The position numbers and the translations under genes are program-made. From the NCBI RefSeq assembly GCF_000210295.1, contig NC_026739.1, positions 62,001 through 126,000 on the forward strand: a stretch of 64,000 nucleotides of DNA. Reading direction: 5' to 3'. Origin of the DNA: Trypanosoma brucei gambiense DAL972. Lineage: Eukaryota; Euglenozoa; Kinetoplastea; Trypanosomatida; Trypanosomatidae. Below are positions 43,725 through 54,735 of the stretch, in pieces (the first letter of the stretch is position 1; the number at the start of each line of letters is the position of its first letter). The notes below the pieces were generated by a model. It saw only the letters and a list, made by a program, of their open reading frames with translations. It was not told where the DNA came from and did no database searches.

Positions 43725-45913
43725 CACTAATTCACGAATGTCCTTTGCAGCTCTGCGCTATCGTATGTATTACCGTTGCTCTCCTGATTCGAATCCCTTT
43801 CTCCCTCCTCGCCTACTGACCCCACTTTACGTCCTTCGTGAAGGGAAGTATCGCAGGGTCACAACTGGCAGCTGTGCCAAGCGTCAGCTCCGACTGATAT
43901 CTTGAAAGAAAATCCGTCCTGTTGATACGTAAAAAAAATGAAGGGATAAATTGTTAATTGAGTGTGTGTCACAGAAACATGTGAACAATCCAACACGTAC
44001 ATGTGCTTCCATTAGCGGATGCCGTTCATGCGGAGTCGTCATTTTCACGCAAAAGTAGCAAGATGAGTTGCTGGTAGTGAATGGTGAATGGTAAATACAA
44101 CAGCGCAGTTAAACCATTGGTGAGACGCCACACCGTTCCACGCGTGCAGAGAATGTTTGTGCCCAGAGCAGGGGGAACAAACGGTAGATGAACGTCACTA
44201 TATTACATTCTTAACATCCACCAATCATATTGTCGTTAAAACGGCACTGGTGAAGGTGACAAAACGACCAGGTTTTCTATGGAAAGGGACGACACGCCAA
44301 GACCAGTGTCGCAGGGACTCACATTCCTCTTGCCCAGTCTCTCGAACGAACATGACGGAGAATGGCATAAGGAAGCGTGGCCCCAAAGGTTGATGCATGA
44401 AACTAGGAGACGCCAATGAAAAAAAGAGAGCAGACTAGAAACCAGGTGGTTACAGGGAATGAGTGAGAGCGATTGTTCCTGTGTATTAAACCCGCGTGCT
44501 CAATGTCGTTAGATGTGCCTACCCGCCGATAAATGCCAATAACGGCGACAATTCCGTTAGGATGCCAGACACAAGTGTCCACGAGCTACCACAGCACAAA
44601 ATTATGCAGGGCATCAAAAGCGTGATATGCTTTCCGTTCAGAAGCGGAGGCTTTGAGGGACCATTAGCACAACCGTTTTCTTTTCCTGCCGATGCTGCCT
44701 TGTGCACACCAAAAGACAAGCGACTTCAAGGTGGTCTAAGGCGCAGCCATAACCTCTGCAGATTTTATGGAGTTGTTAAGGGTGCATGCCGCCCCCTTCC
44801 CTTAACCCCAACTAAAAGCAGGGGTATACTCCAGAGTCCCCAGAAGTTTGCAGTAACGGTGGAGATATCCGAGTGCATGAGCACTATTCTCTTCCTGAAG
44901 AGGACCCATAAACCAATCCATTCGCGTCAAAAGAGCACGCCTAGATTATGTAAAACACCTCCAACTTGCGCATACGAACACCTCCGTATTATATAAGAGG
45001 TATGGACACATCATCAACTCTGGATTCACGCCGGCAGATCCTAACGAGAGAAATTCATCACCAGAGACATAGCAGGACCGATCCCACGCACATCACTTCC
45101 CCCCTAGTTCAGTATAAACTAAACAGAAACATTACGAGAGCGCATTACTATAAAAACGAAAATAAATACATGTGTTTTGTCACATAAACAGGAATGAAGA
45201 GAGATGTCCGGAAGTTCGCTCAGCCTTCGGTGTCAGGTGGCTGAGGCAAAACCGGGTGTGGTACTGGAGCGCGGGGACAAATACGAACACAAGTACGCTC
45301 TGACACTTTATCGGTACTAAGGGAAGAGGGAAAGAAGACCACGTTTGAGTGCATGTAATCAAATGTACAAACATTACCTCAATCCTCACGAATAACCCAC
45401 CCGCCGGCCATTTGCAGCCCGACAACAACCCCTTTAGAAAAAACAAACAAACAGCGAAACGAGTCTTCCGCGTGCGTTACTACTAACTCCCCACCAGCTA
45501 CCATGAAAAGAATCGCATGTGCTACGACTGCGGGGAGCAGTCAGTAATGCTTGCGTGCAGTTTCACACCTGCCATGGTCGCAGCCCATGCCCGTGTGGGG
45601 ATCCCCCCTCGAGATTACCGCGGACTCAAGACAGTCATCATTCGCACAAATTTCGCACGAGTATAGGTGATAGGTCCATAAAAGCGAGACGGGTCTGAAG
45701 GGAAATTCTTTCCAACTACTGATTCTCACATATCCTCCATTTCAAACCCCAGCGTCCACGAACGATCCACTTGCACGCAGAATATGTGAAGAGTTCATCT
45801 TACCGAAGTTGACAAACGACCGGCGTCTACAGGGGCAATAACACAGGGTACACTCCCCGGGACATATACTACATTCGCCGTCCACGATTTCTCTACCGAA
45901 TTAGAGGCAACGA
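43725..45913. other. 2.2 kb non-coding region (3' side of the helicase gene)
   Basis: Unlike the spacers further left, this sequence is not simple; base composition is balanced and homopolymers are rare. Short open frames occur on both strands (the longest on the plus strand, 44496-44996) but none resembles a known protein, and the plus-strand ones oppose the direction of transcription. It probably is a long 3' untranslated region of the helicase gene plus the leader of the 41940-43724 gene. An unannotated non-coding RNA is possible; I see no direct sign of one. Confidence 0.5.
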
Positions 45914-48900
45914 TCACTCCTGCGCAGTGTCCGGCGCTTCCTCGTCTCTAGTGACAAAACCTCCTTCTTCAGTGACCGGTGCGTTGCCCTCACTCTCACC
46001 TGTAGCCTCAGGTCCTTGACTTTCACCATATTCAACACGTTTTTGACCCCCTCCAGCCACTGCGTCGTGTTCGCCTTCTCCACGCGTAGCAGTCGTCTCG
46101 GCCGATAAGAATTGATGGCTGGCGGTATAGCGGTTGAAGACTGCTAAGTTTCCAAGAGAGATGGAAATTTGCCTCATCTCTGCATCCGTCAAGTCGAAGT
46201 TTTCAAATTCATCGATCACCATTTCCGGAATGTCCCCACTACTATCACTGCAAGAGTCAGCTTCCACGTGTATATTACCACCTTCCATCACCCTCGACGA
46301 CCCCGCTTGCTCACCGGTTTCCGAAAATTCACTCTCAGAACTGTCACCTACCACCGTGTTTCCGCTTTTGAAACTCGCCAGAGGATATCCTATAGCATAT
46401 GCGATGGCGCATGACAGCTCCTCCGGAAACAGGTCTGCCCGCACCCTATTTATTGAGAGGGCGAGGTAATAGTCCATGCACTCACGAACATCTCGAAGGC
46501 AGGTTGCCACATCAACATTCGTCAAATACATCTTCTTACAATTGTCGAAAAATAGCGCTGCCATGTTTTCACTTTCCTTTTCCCCGTTTGGCACATAAGG
46601 AAAAACAGGCGTCATCCTACTTTCATGATCTGTAAAAAGTGATGGTGGAATTTCTTTTACCGACTTGACGGTAAGCTCACGGAGACATAAGGCGAGCTCT
46701 ACGGGGGTCACCGCTGTGGCATCAAATATTGTGAGGTTGGTCTCAAGGAACATACGTTCGTTAAAAAATATAAATGCTCGGTCTCCATATTTATTCTGCC
46801 TTTTCCTTGCCAACACAGATGTTGCCGCTAGTTGACAATGTTTGTCATCCCAACAAATAACCTCGGGTTGGCCTCCACTCCTTTTACTCCGGTACTCCAA
46901 AGAAGCGATCCGTGGATAAAGCGACCAAAGAACAACCAAGCGGATCAATCCTAGATTGTCAGAATGTCGAGAAGCAAATTTCATTGGATTTTTCGTCCTC
47001 CGTAGCAACGCAGAGTTCTCAACAAAACGTAGCAGCTGGTTTTTCGTGCGACTTATGGACCGCAGCACCGCTTGATCAGCGAAATTATGTATTGCATATT
47101 CTGGACTGCACCCAGAACGTTTCCACCCATCAAAGAGTTTAAGGACGGACATGTGGTCCGAAAGAAAACCGTTGTCAATGGCGTCAACCGCTTTCTGGAG
47201 GTCACCCCTTTGATTGGGTGTATTTAAAAAGGGTGATTTCCCCGAAAGGAAGGCCGCGATTGTCGCAACCGGATCCAAAACACCAAAACAGGCAGCAGCG
47301 AGCAGCATTTTGCCCAATAACGGATGAACAGGCAACCTTGACAGCGCTCTACCAAGACTCGTCAACTGTTCAGCTTCAGGCGTGAACGCACCAATATCCT
47401 TCAAGAAATTAGTGGCATGTTTTGTTGAATATTCTGAGGGCACGTCAAGTGCACGGCTGAGAACCTCTACGCACGTTTCCTCTGGCCTTAAAGCCTTTGC
47501 AAGCAGGCAAACTTCCTCCAAGGGGGTTCTCATTATTTCCGGTGGGAGAAACTCAGGTAAAGCCTCATAAGATGACCGCGGAAGGAGGTGAATACACACA
47601 CCTGGTCGGCAACGCCCGGCTCTACCACGACGTTGCAAGCCATTGGCTCGGCTAATGAATTCTGCTGTTAAGGCCGACGTGTTTGCTGCGGGATCGTAAG
47701 ATGAAACTTTCGTGAGGCAACTGTCAACAACATAGACGATGTCGTCAATTGTTATACTCGTCTCGGCTATGTTAGTTGAAAGCACTACCTTCCGGTAGCC
47801 TTTGGGGGCACGGTAAAACACCCGCTGTTGTTCTTCCGCGGTCAGACTGGAATGCAGCTGTAGGACGGACAACTCCCTGGACACATTTGACATTCGAATC
47901 ATGTTTGCCACACGAGATATGGCCTGCCACCCCGGAAGGAAAACCAGTATACTCTCTGACAGATGTTGGGAACTTCTGTGAATATATCCTATAAGCTTAA
48001 CCACTATGTCGTACGGTACATGGGCCTGTGAGTCAAAGTCCAGTTTCGTGTCAACGGTTTCTTTTATCTTTTCGTACACCGAGCGCTTTGCCATATCTTC
48101 AGTATTGTTACCCGTACTCTGCATTGAAAGTGCATTATTTGGCAATTTCATAGAAGCAAGTGTTGAAAGTGGCATTTGGAGCCACTGTAAGACATCTTCC
48201 ATGTAACATTCTCTCACGGGATGCAGTGTCCCTGGTATCTTGATAACTGGTATTGTTTCACCAACGGTAACGCCTGAAAAGTACGATATTATTTTCTCAA
48301 CTTGTATTGTGGCGGACATGACGACTACCTTTATGTGGTTTGCATAGGCCCCTGGATTCCGCCGCTGATCAATAATTCGGTCGCGGAGAAGTAACAAGCA
48401 AAAATCTGTTTCGACGTCCCTTTCGTGCACCTCATCCACAATGAGACAAGAGACATCGGAAAGCTGTGGATCCGTGCGTAGACGACGCAGGAGGATTCCA
48501 GTGGTCATGTAAACAATTCTCGTTTCACTGCTTGTTATGTTGTCAAATCGGATGATATATCCACAACTGTTTCCACACGCTTCACCACGCTCCTCAGACA
48601 CCCGCTGTGCAACGGAAAGGGCGCTGACCCTTCGCGGTTGGGTACACACTATCTGTAGATCTTTGTTGAATATCCCTGCATCGTACAACATTTGAGGTAT
48701 TTGAGTAGTTTTACCGCATCCTGTGTCACCACTAATGACAACGATATCGCTTATCTTTACAGCATTGAGAATAGCGCCCTGTTGTCGGAAAGCAGGCAAT
48801 GTTGCCCGGAACCTTTGCAACTCCGCATACCGGTGGCGGGGCACTTTGCTAGTCGGGACGTTCCCCAACCCGGGTTGCACGACGGTTAACTGTCGACCCC

Positions 48901-49669
48901 CCTGGCGCTGCTCTCCCCTCAGCTTCAAGTCGCGGAACATCCGCTTAAGGAGTGGCCCCACCAATAGATTGATGTTCGAAACTTTAGGTCTGATGTATTC
49001 ATCAGGAAGCCTCTGAGCCCCTTGGTAACCCTCTGTCCTCACTCGAACCCCGTTAGCAATCAAAAATTGCCTTCCCTGTTCTTCGCTCGTTTTGTTGAAT
49101 TTTCTCAGCGTCAGGAAACGCTCGTTCTGCGACCCTGAAGATTCATGGAATAAACCAAAAGTGTGGGCGAACTTATGCACCTGCTGGCGACCTGCAGCAG
49201 ACAGTGTTGGGGGGAACGAGAGCTCATGAGCGGTGGGATCGTCCACAAAGGCCTTTACCATACTTTGAAGGTGCTTTTTCAGACGCTTAAAATTCTCAGG
49301 GAATCCACCACCTTTTTGATTGTCGACAATGTCCAACACGCCGCGCTTTGTGTCGGAGTTATCGGACGCAGGCATATTCTCGCACTTTTGTCGAGAATCA
49401 TTTCCCCTAGGTAAGGAATTGGTGAACTCCTGCTGAACTGGAGCACGTGGCAACAAGACGGGCGGCCACCAAACACCACTGGGCATCGGAAGTGGATGAC
49501 CGTACATCGGGGCAGGTGGGAAGAAGCCCGGTGAGCACGCAGCCCTAACGGAGGCATGGGGCAACATTTGTTGCAGTTGTGAGGCCTGAGGGCTGCCACC
49601 CATCGGGAAGCGACGTATGTTCGCATCAACTGTTTGATGCTTCCCGCCTTCGCATCGCTTCTGGTTCAT
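45914..49669 (-). CDS. R3H and DEVH-box RNA helicase (DHX-type)
   Basis: The gene encodes 1251 residues from the ATG at 49669. The N-terminus is proline-rich. Residues about 153-191 form an R3H single-strand nucleic acid-binding domain, with R161 and H165 in 'GRQQVHKFAHTFGL' and then 'HESSGSQNERFL'. The helicase core has motif I GDTGCGKTT (about 312-320), Ia TQPRR, II DEVH (about 411-414), III SAT, IV LVFLPGW, V STNIAETSIT and VI QRRGRAGR (about 677-684). An HA2 and OB-fold region follow. The C-terminal 250 residues are acidic and disordered (EESEFSETGEQ type). This is an ATP-driven RNA unwinding enzyme of the DHX36/DHX9/YTHDC2 group; the R3H domain resembles YTHDC2-type architecture. Its substrate is unknown. 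Its start is supported by a TTCTTGTTATAG acceptor only 14 bases upstream. Confidence 0.92.
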   Translation of the reverse strand: MNQKRCEGGKHQTVDANIRRFPMGGSPQASQLQQMLPHASVRAACSPGFFPPAPMYGHPLPMPSGVWWPPVLLPRAPVQQEFTNSLPRGNDSRQKCENMPASDNSDTKRGVLDIVDNQKGGGFPENFKRLKKHLQSMVKAFVDDPTAHELSFPPTLSAAGRQQVHKFAHTFGLFHESSGSQNERFLTLRKFNKTSEEQGRQFLIANGVRVRTEGYQGAQRLPDEYIRPKVSNINLLVGPLLKRMFRDLKLRGEQRQGGRQLTVVQPGLGNVPTSKVPRHRYAELQRFRATLPAFRQQGAILNAVKISDIVVISGDTGCGKTTQIPQMLYDAGIFNKDLQIVCTQPRRVSALSVAQRVSEERGEACGNSCGYIIRFDNITSSETRIVYMTTGILLRRLRTDPQLSDVSCLIVDEVHERDVETDFCLLLLRDRIIDQRRNPGAYANHIKVVVMSATIQVEKIISYFSGVTVGETIPVIKIPGTLHPVRECYMEDVLQWLQMPLSTLASMKLPNNALSMQSTGNNTEDMAKRSVYEKIKETVDTKLDFDSQAHVPYDIVVKLIGYIHRSSQHLSESILVFLPGWQAISRVANMIRMSNVSRELSVLQLHSSLTAEEQQRVFYRAPKGYRKVVLSTNIAETSITIDDIVYVVDSCLTKVSSYDPAANTSALTAEFISRANGLQRRGRAGRCRPGVCIHLLPRSSYEALPEFLPPEIMRTPLEEVCLLAKALRPEETCVEVLSRALDVPSEYSTKHATNFLKDIGAFTPEAEQLTSLGRALSRLPVHPLLGKMLLAAACFGVLDPVATIAAFLSGKSPFLNTPNQRGDLQKAVDAIDNGFLSDHMSVLKLFDGWKRSGCSPEYAIHNFADQAVLRSISRTKNQLLRFVENSALLRRTKNPMKFASRHSDNLGLIRLVVLWSLYPRIASLEYRSKRSGGQPEVICWDDKHCQLAATSVLARKRQNKYGDRAFIFFNERMFLETNLTIFDATAVTPVELALCLRELTVKSVKEIPPSLFTDHESRMTPVFPYVPNGEKESENMAALFFDNCKKMYLTNVDVATCLRDVRECMDYYLALSINRVRADLFPEELSCAIAYAIGYPLASFKSGNTVVGDSSESEFSETGEQAGSSRVMEGGNIHVEADSCSDSSGDIPEMVIDEFENFDLTDAEMRQISISLGNLAVFNRYTASHQFLSAETTATRGEGEHDAVAGGGQKRVEYGESQGPEATGESEGNAPVTEEGGFVTRDEEAPDTAQE

Positions 49670-49683
49670 GACAGGACCAGTAT

Positions 49684-49705
49684 CTATAACAAGAACAAAG
49701 CAAGC
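49684..49705 (-). promoter_or_regulatory. Probable trans-splice acceptor for the helicase gene
   Basis: The minus strand reads a T-rich stretch ending TTGTTATAG, with AG at 49684-49685. This leaves a very short leader of about 14 bases before the ATG at 49669. Confidence 0.5.
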
Positions 49706-49884
49706 AACGAGCCTCTGCGCGCCTTCCTTTCCTTTAACAAGGGGAAACGATCAGAAAGGCAGACAAAAATTCAGCAGAATTCGAATGAAAACAGAGGGCA
49801 GATGTTGGCGGTGTCACAAGCAAACGCGGTAAAGAACTTATCACAACAGCTACACAATTAGCGCTCGATACACACGAGAAACAC

Positions 49885-51009
49885 TCACAAGTCGTCTAGA
49901 ACATCGTTCTTTCCCTTAGTGGTTTGACGCTGGTTGTACTCCTCGACGGCATGTTGTAGCTCTTCCAAAAACAGTGTGTCATTTAAAAAATCTTCCAGCG
50001 TTCCGTTTCGTCGAGCGTCAGACGCAAGAACCTCATGTAGCACAACCTCTTCCTCGACACCTTCACCAGAACTATAGGAAGTCACAGTTATCTCGAGGGC
50101 AGCGATGTTTCCGTACATCCAACGGCTCATGCCCACGTCTATAGCAATCACGCTGCCTCCACAAAAAGTTTCCACTCTCCCTGAGCGTTGGGGAGTGTGA
50201 CCCACAACCACCCGTTTTACCCCCAGTGAAGCGAGCGCCTTTTTTGTATCGGCACAACGACCATTTGAAGCATCAAGAAACATCTTTCGGGACCACAAAG
50301 GACCGGTTGAACCCAAAAGGATATGACCAAAATTTTTTGTACGTATCGCCTGCTTGGCTTCCCGGTTTAGCCTCTCAATTCCATCGGAGGCAACGTGTTC
50401 GTCAATGCCAGCATGAACAAATAAGGTATCGGCGACAGCATACGCTACTGTGAAATTTTCTAAAATAAATCCTCCGAACGTGCCGTTGAGTTCAAACGCG
50501 CGCTTGCGCAACGCCCTTGTCAAAAACCCACCCATAGATTTTGAATGGACATAATGAAAGTGACCCTGAAGATTTAGAAGCTCGTGATTTCCCATAAGCA
50601 GAACTACTTTGTCGTCAGTGTAGTTCGTGCGCACCTCATTAAAAAGCGAAACAGCCATCTCAAGTACCTCCAAATCTTCCTCACCTCTATCAATCAAATC
50701 TCCAGTTTGTATTAGGGTTGTCCGCAATCGTGTGCCGTATTCCCTAAAGAAGTTACCTTCCTTAGTCCCCCATCTGGGCTTCCACACCACTTGTTTACTA
50801 CTGTTAGAACGTAGGCTAATGACGCCGGACATCTCAAGGATTTGCCGAAAACGCTCGGCATCTCCATGCACATCTCCGACGGCCACAATACGGTGGATTT
50901 CAATGGGAATGACATTCCTGCTAAGGGGGTTTGCGTCTACATTAGCACAACATCGTATGCCCAAATGTGCAACCAGAACTAGCGAAATTAACAAGTATTT
51001 CCCCACCAT
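49885..51009 (-). CDS. Secreted/endomembrane Shewanella-like protein phosphatase (SLP family)
   Basis: The gene encodes 374 residues from the ATG at 51009. Residues 1-22 form a signal peptide (KYLLISLVLVAHLG core, then CCANVDA), so the enzyme enters the secretory pathway. The metallophosphatase motifs are complete: GDVHGD (45-50), GDLIDRGEEDLE, GNHE, HAGI, VVGHTPQ and a terminal 'IDVGMSRWMYGN'. This set, with 'VVVGHTPQ' and the closing IDVG block, fits the Shewanella-like phosphatases, a bacterial-type branch of PPP phosphatases found in plants, apicomplexans and kinetoplastids. Several N-glycosylation sequons (for example NGT and NFT) are consistent with a lumenal site. The substrate is unknown. 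It is the first gene of the leftward polycistron, bordering the strand-switch region. Confidence 0.88.
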   Translation of the reverse strand: MVGKYLLISLVLVAHLGIRCCANVDANPLSRNVIPIEIHRIVAVGDVHGDAERFRQILEMSGVISLRSNSSKQVVWKPRWGTKEGNFFREYGTRLRTTLIQTGDLIDRGEEDLEVLEMAVSLFNEVRTNYTDDKVVLLMGNHELLNLQGHFHYVHSKSMGGFLTRALRKRAFELNGTFGGFILENFTVAYAVADTLFVHAGIDEHVASDGIERLNREAKQAIRTKNFGHILLGSTGPLWSRKMFLDASNGRCADTKKALASLGVKRVVVGHTPQRSGRVETFCGGSVIAIDVGMSRWMYGNIAALEITVTSYSSGEGVEEEVVLHEVLASDARRNGTLEDFLNDTLFLEELQHAVEEYNQRQTTKGKNDVLDDL

Positions 51010-52897
51010 TAAAGACGGCTAAAGTATTAAACTGTCTGGTACACAACACGATATTTTGTGTCAATACGAAACACCTTAGATATTAGAAGTCGAGAAGGAC
51101 ATCATACGAGAACTGAAGGCAGGAGAAGGTTGAAAACACAAAAACAGCCCACAATCAGACAAATACTGAGTGAACAAGGCACCATTAGCACAGTTCGTAA
51201 TGTCCTTAACGTAATAGGGATGACTCCTTTGCTGACACAAACACATGGTCGAAGACAAATCATTGCACAAGATGTGCACCCCTGGCACTGGAAAGGCGCT
51301 AGTGCAGTTACCTGGACTGGGGCTCTCTCTCCCCCCCCAAACGAAACCAAGTTGTTGAGCAGCATCAGGTGTTGAGACTCACACACTCATTATTGTTCGG
51401 ATGCTGGCACATGTCCATAATCACAAATAATAAAAAAGTTATCGGTCACCACCTTCAGAGGCCATACCTGCCGACATTTTTTTCCTCATTTTTAAAAAGT
51501 TCCCTCGACGTAAAAGGAGGATTTAAGCACGGAGGTGTTGTTACAATTGGAGCCGGGGCTAGTTGCACCCGGCTCGAAAGTGATGTGACCGACAAACCTC
51601 CGACTACGGCCCTCTTATGCAAACAAAGCACCACGGGCATGGTACAAGTAGTCAAGTGAAGCTCTAACAATAACAATCATAATAGAGTATTACTGTATCT
51701 ATTTGGCTCTTCGCGATACTCTCGGCATCACTTGCGAGCACAGAAAAACAAGCGGAAACCCATAGCATTCTCAGCATTTAACATGCTTCCAAGGGCGGAT
51801 CTTTTGATGTGCATTCATTTAAATAAGAAAAGATCCCAGATCGTGCGTTCATGACACATGGTGACGTTGGCAATAGCCAGCTAAGCCGGAGGACATGGTT
51901 CATTTTTGTAGTTCGACCCTTTCAAGTTAAAAAAAGAATTAACACTCTATGACCACGGCTAATCACAGCGAAAACACAAATTAATCTCATTTGATTCATT
52001 TCTTAGCGCACTCTTCACCCATGCGCCCCCACCTCTGCGCCACTCCCATTTCGCACTATTCTTAGTGGTGTAAAGGTTGTGGGGGTGGGTCGTTCCCCAG
52101 CACCACATCCTGGGCTTACAAACAGGGTTATGGGCTAAAAATGCACTCCAGCGACCGTGTGAACCGAATCAATTGCCCACAGCTCGCCGGAAGTTTGCAG
52201 CTTCCGACGGAACTTGCAAACGGAGAAAGCCGTCCGGACGACAACCAGTAAATATGTCACTAGGGGCGGACAAACAAATAAGTAAAGGTTTCTACCACTT
52301 TCATTCACTTTCCACCTCTTTCCCCACCGCGTTGCTCAATCTGTCATTATATCAATATCCGGCATCACCTGCACAGCGACGAGATGTGCTCAACACCGTT
52401 ACACTTGACGGATCGCAGTGACACGGGTGATTGACTCTCGAGCTCACAGTTGGTGGCATTAGCGGCTGTCCCGCGTTATTGTTCACTAAACGGGGTCACT
52501 GATCTCCCTGACGCCCCTATCAATACGCATCAGAGGACAGCGTACATCGGCCTTCTTTTTCTTTGGAAACGGAAAAGGTAAAGGAGGAAAGAACGAAGAT
52601 GATAAACTCTGCGGGTTCGCAAGCGGATTTATGGAGCAGAACCAATTTGCTGACCTTCAATATTGTTCACCTCCTACAGCAAAGCGGAAACGGCATTACA
52701 TCTCCTGCCTTAGCTATTCAGTGAGAGTTTGTTCCACTACTGGTGAGAGAATGGATCATTCCATTGTTCTCCCTTGTTGTGTATGATGTAGTTCGTTTAT
52801 TTGTTTTTCGAGACACCCATTCAATTGATACCTTTTTAGTCGAAATAATCGTTTCAATCTTTAGCAACCTTACTTTGATGCTTTCTCTTCCTCCCTC

Positions 52898-54132
52898 TTG
52901 CTATTCTTTTCGTTGCAGTCAAATGATCACGCGGAAAATGAATCGATTGATGCAGGGCTTTTGTTTCAGTTGCAGCCGGCTTTGCCTAAGCATGGTGGCA
53001 TGAACAATGGAGCGACAACACCTCTTTCACGTCGTGTGCACTTCGACCGTACATTCCCTGAACTTTCGTTGCATTTCCCCTTCTTTATCAGTGATCAATT
53101 CTCACCATACGCTTGACTGGAACATTTTGGAGGTGATAGTGTGATGTTACGCAATACACAGCCGAATCCAAACACTCTATTAGCGTTGGGCTCGTGTTAA
53201 TGGCTTCCGGTGAACGATCAGTACTATCTGAATATCACCCTCGGGAAGCTGATCGAGAGTGTTGCCATGTGCCACAGCAGTATAATATCCGTATTTCAGG
53301 CAGGTTCTTCCCCCTTTCGTTTGTGCAGGTAACGCAAAGAAGTGTTTCAACCCTCTTTCTAGAAGGTGTGTCAGAACATTTCTTTGCGTACTTGTGGTGT
53401 CGGGAGAACACGACCCGCCGGAGTTCCTCTGTATGTTTTGGAAGTGATGCCCTCCCCAGAGTGTTTTGTGTTTCCTTTTCTCTTCTATACCACCACAACC
53501 GTGAAGTTGTCTATGTGCCACGCCAGGTGTAACCGCGGCATAATGTTGCTCTCGCTATTCTTTCCCTCTGTTTTTTTACTTTACCATTTATCCTGCAGAA
53601 TGAAAAGCAGCGAATCGTTCCGTTGGTACTGCCTTTTTTGTTGCTAATTTTGGTGCGCATTTCTATATACGTCGCGACCCTCCCTCTCCACTATTGTGGG
53701 GCCCTTTTTTTTTTTGTGACAGCGATGAAAGAGACAATGGCTCAGCGAAAATTGTCGTTCTCCTTCGGCTTTTTGGTCGCTCCATTACAGTGCGGAAAAC
53801 CGTTGAAAATCCGCTTTCAACTGCCATACCTTCCGCACGGCAACTGCATGTTGCTTTGCTTGTTCCAAGGAAATAATCCATCGTTAGTTCCTCATTCCTC
53901 AGTGGTATTGAGGTTCTGGTCCTTGATGAATCGTCCAGCATTTCCATTTCACCTATCTAAACATGCCAGTCAAATTTCCTGAGTCTTATCACCTTTCTTA
54001 TTCTTTGCGCTTTTCATCACCTATGGCATCTGCTTTCAGCACCCAGATGCTGCACAATCGGAGGAGGACATCCTCGCTAACAAGAGGTATTCAACTTTAC
54101 GTGGTTTCCCCAATCTGTCAAAATTATCGTAA
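52898..54132 (+). pseudogene. Decayed coding-like stretch, family unknown
   Basis: On the plus strand several pieces read like ordinary protein but are broken by stops and frame changes. One frame from 52898 gives 'HAENESIDAGLLFQLQPALP', a stop at about 53113, then continues in frame with 'LEHFGGDSVMLRNTQPNPNT' before further stops. Around 54007-54132 another frame reads 'YGICFQHPDAAQSEEDILAN'. The quality of these segments, against otherwise random frames, suggests an old gene or retroelement fragment. I cannot name a family, and the minus strand also has an open stretch here (53663-53947), so even the strand is uncertain. Confidence 0.3.
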
Positions 54133-54735
54133 CGCCCCCCTTTTCATTGCGCTTTTACACCTGGCGTTCCTATAGGAAAAGCTGCCTCTGCATCTGCTCA
54201 AAGAAGATGCTTTTTTACTTAGAGGGATAGGGAGGGGGCTAACATTCTCCTGAATGCAACGACTGCTCCAGTTATGAGCGTGCCTCCTTTTTGTATGGCC
54301 TCCTCATTCGCTGCCTTTGGCAAAGCAGACATCGTGTGTGCAGCTTGCGCACGCATGCGACCACGAATATTGCGGTGTGGAGGTGACGGCAAATACTAGC
54401 GGAAAATCGCGGCACAGCAAATTTCCCCATTGTGTAACACGTCAGCGATGTGAGCCGATCTCGGTGATCCCTCTCTCCAACCCTGCTCTATAGGTGAGAC
54501 GGCTCCAGCCTCAGTAGTCTTCGTGGTTCTTTTGTTGCCCCCTTTGTGAACTTCACTATTTCGAATGACTAAAGCACTAGGCTAATTAGCTTCGGTCATT
54601 TCCCCCTACATTTTCGTAATCCGTGTGGAGGTTATGGGCGTCGGCACGCCTGATCCCAAGGCACACAAATCTCTTTTCCTCAGTTAATATGTCCAAATAG
54701 TGTTGCGTTAAGCACTGGGTGACACACCCTACTCG

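Noticed and set aside
43786..43796. GATTCGAATCC, similar to a tRNA B box
   Set aside because: Flanking bases cannot form a T stem on either strand and no acceptor stem is present.
44496..44996. 166-codon plus-strand frame in the 2.2 kb spacer
   Set aside because: It opposes the local transcription direction, has no similarity I recognise and no convincing splice acceptor.
45541..45729. Short cysteine-containing minus-strand frame (C..C and CDHGRC pattern)
   Set aside because: It starts at GTG, is only 62 codons, and the cysteine spacing fits no zinc-binding domain I know.
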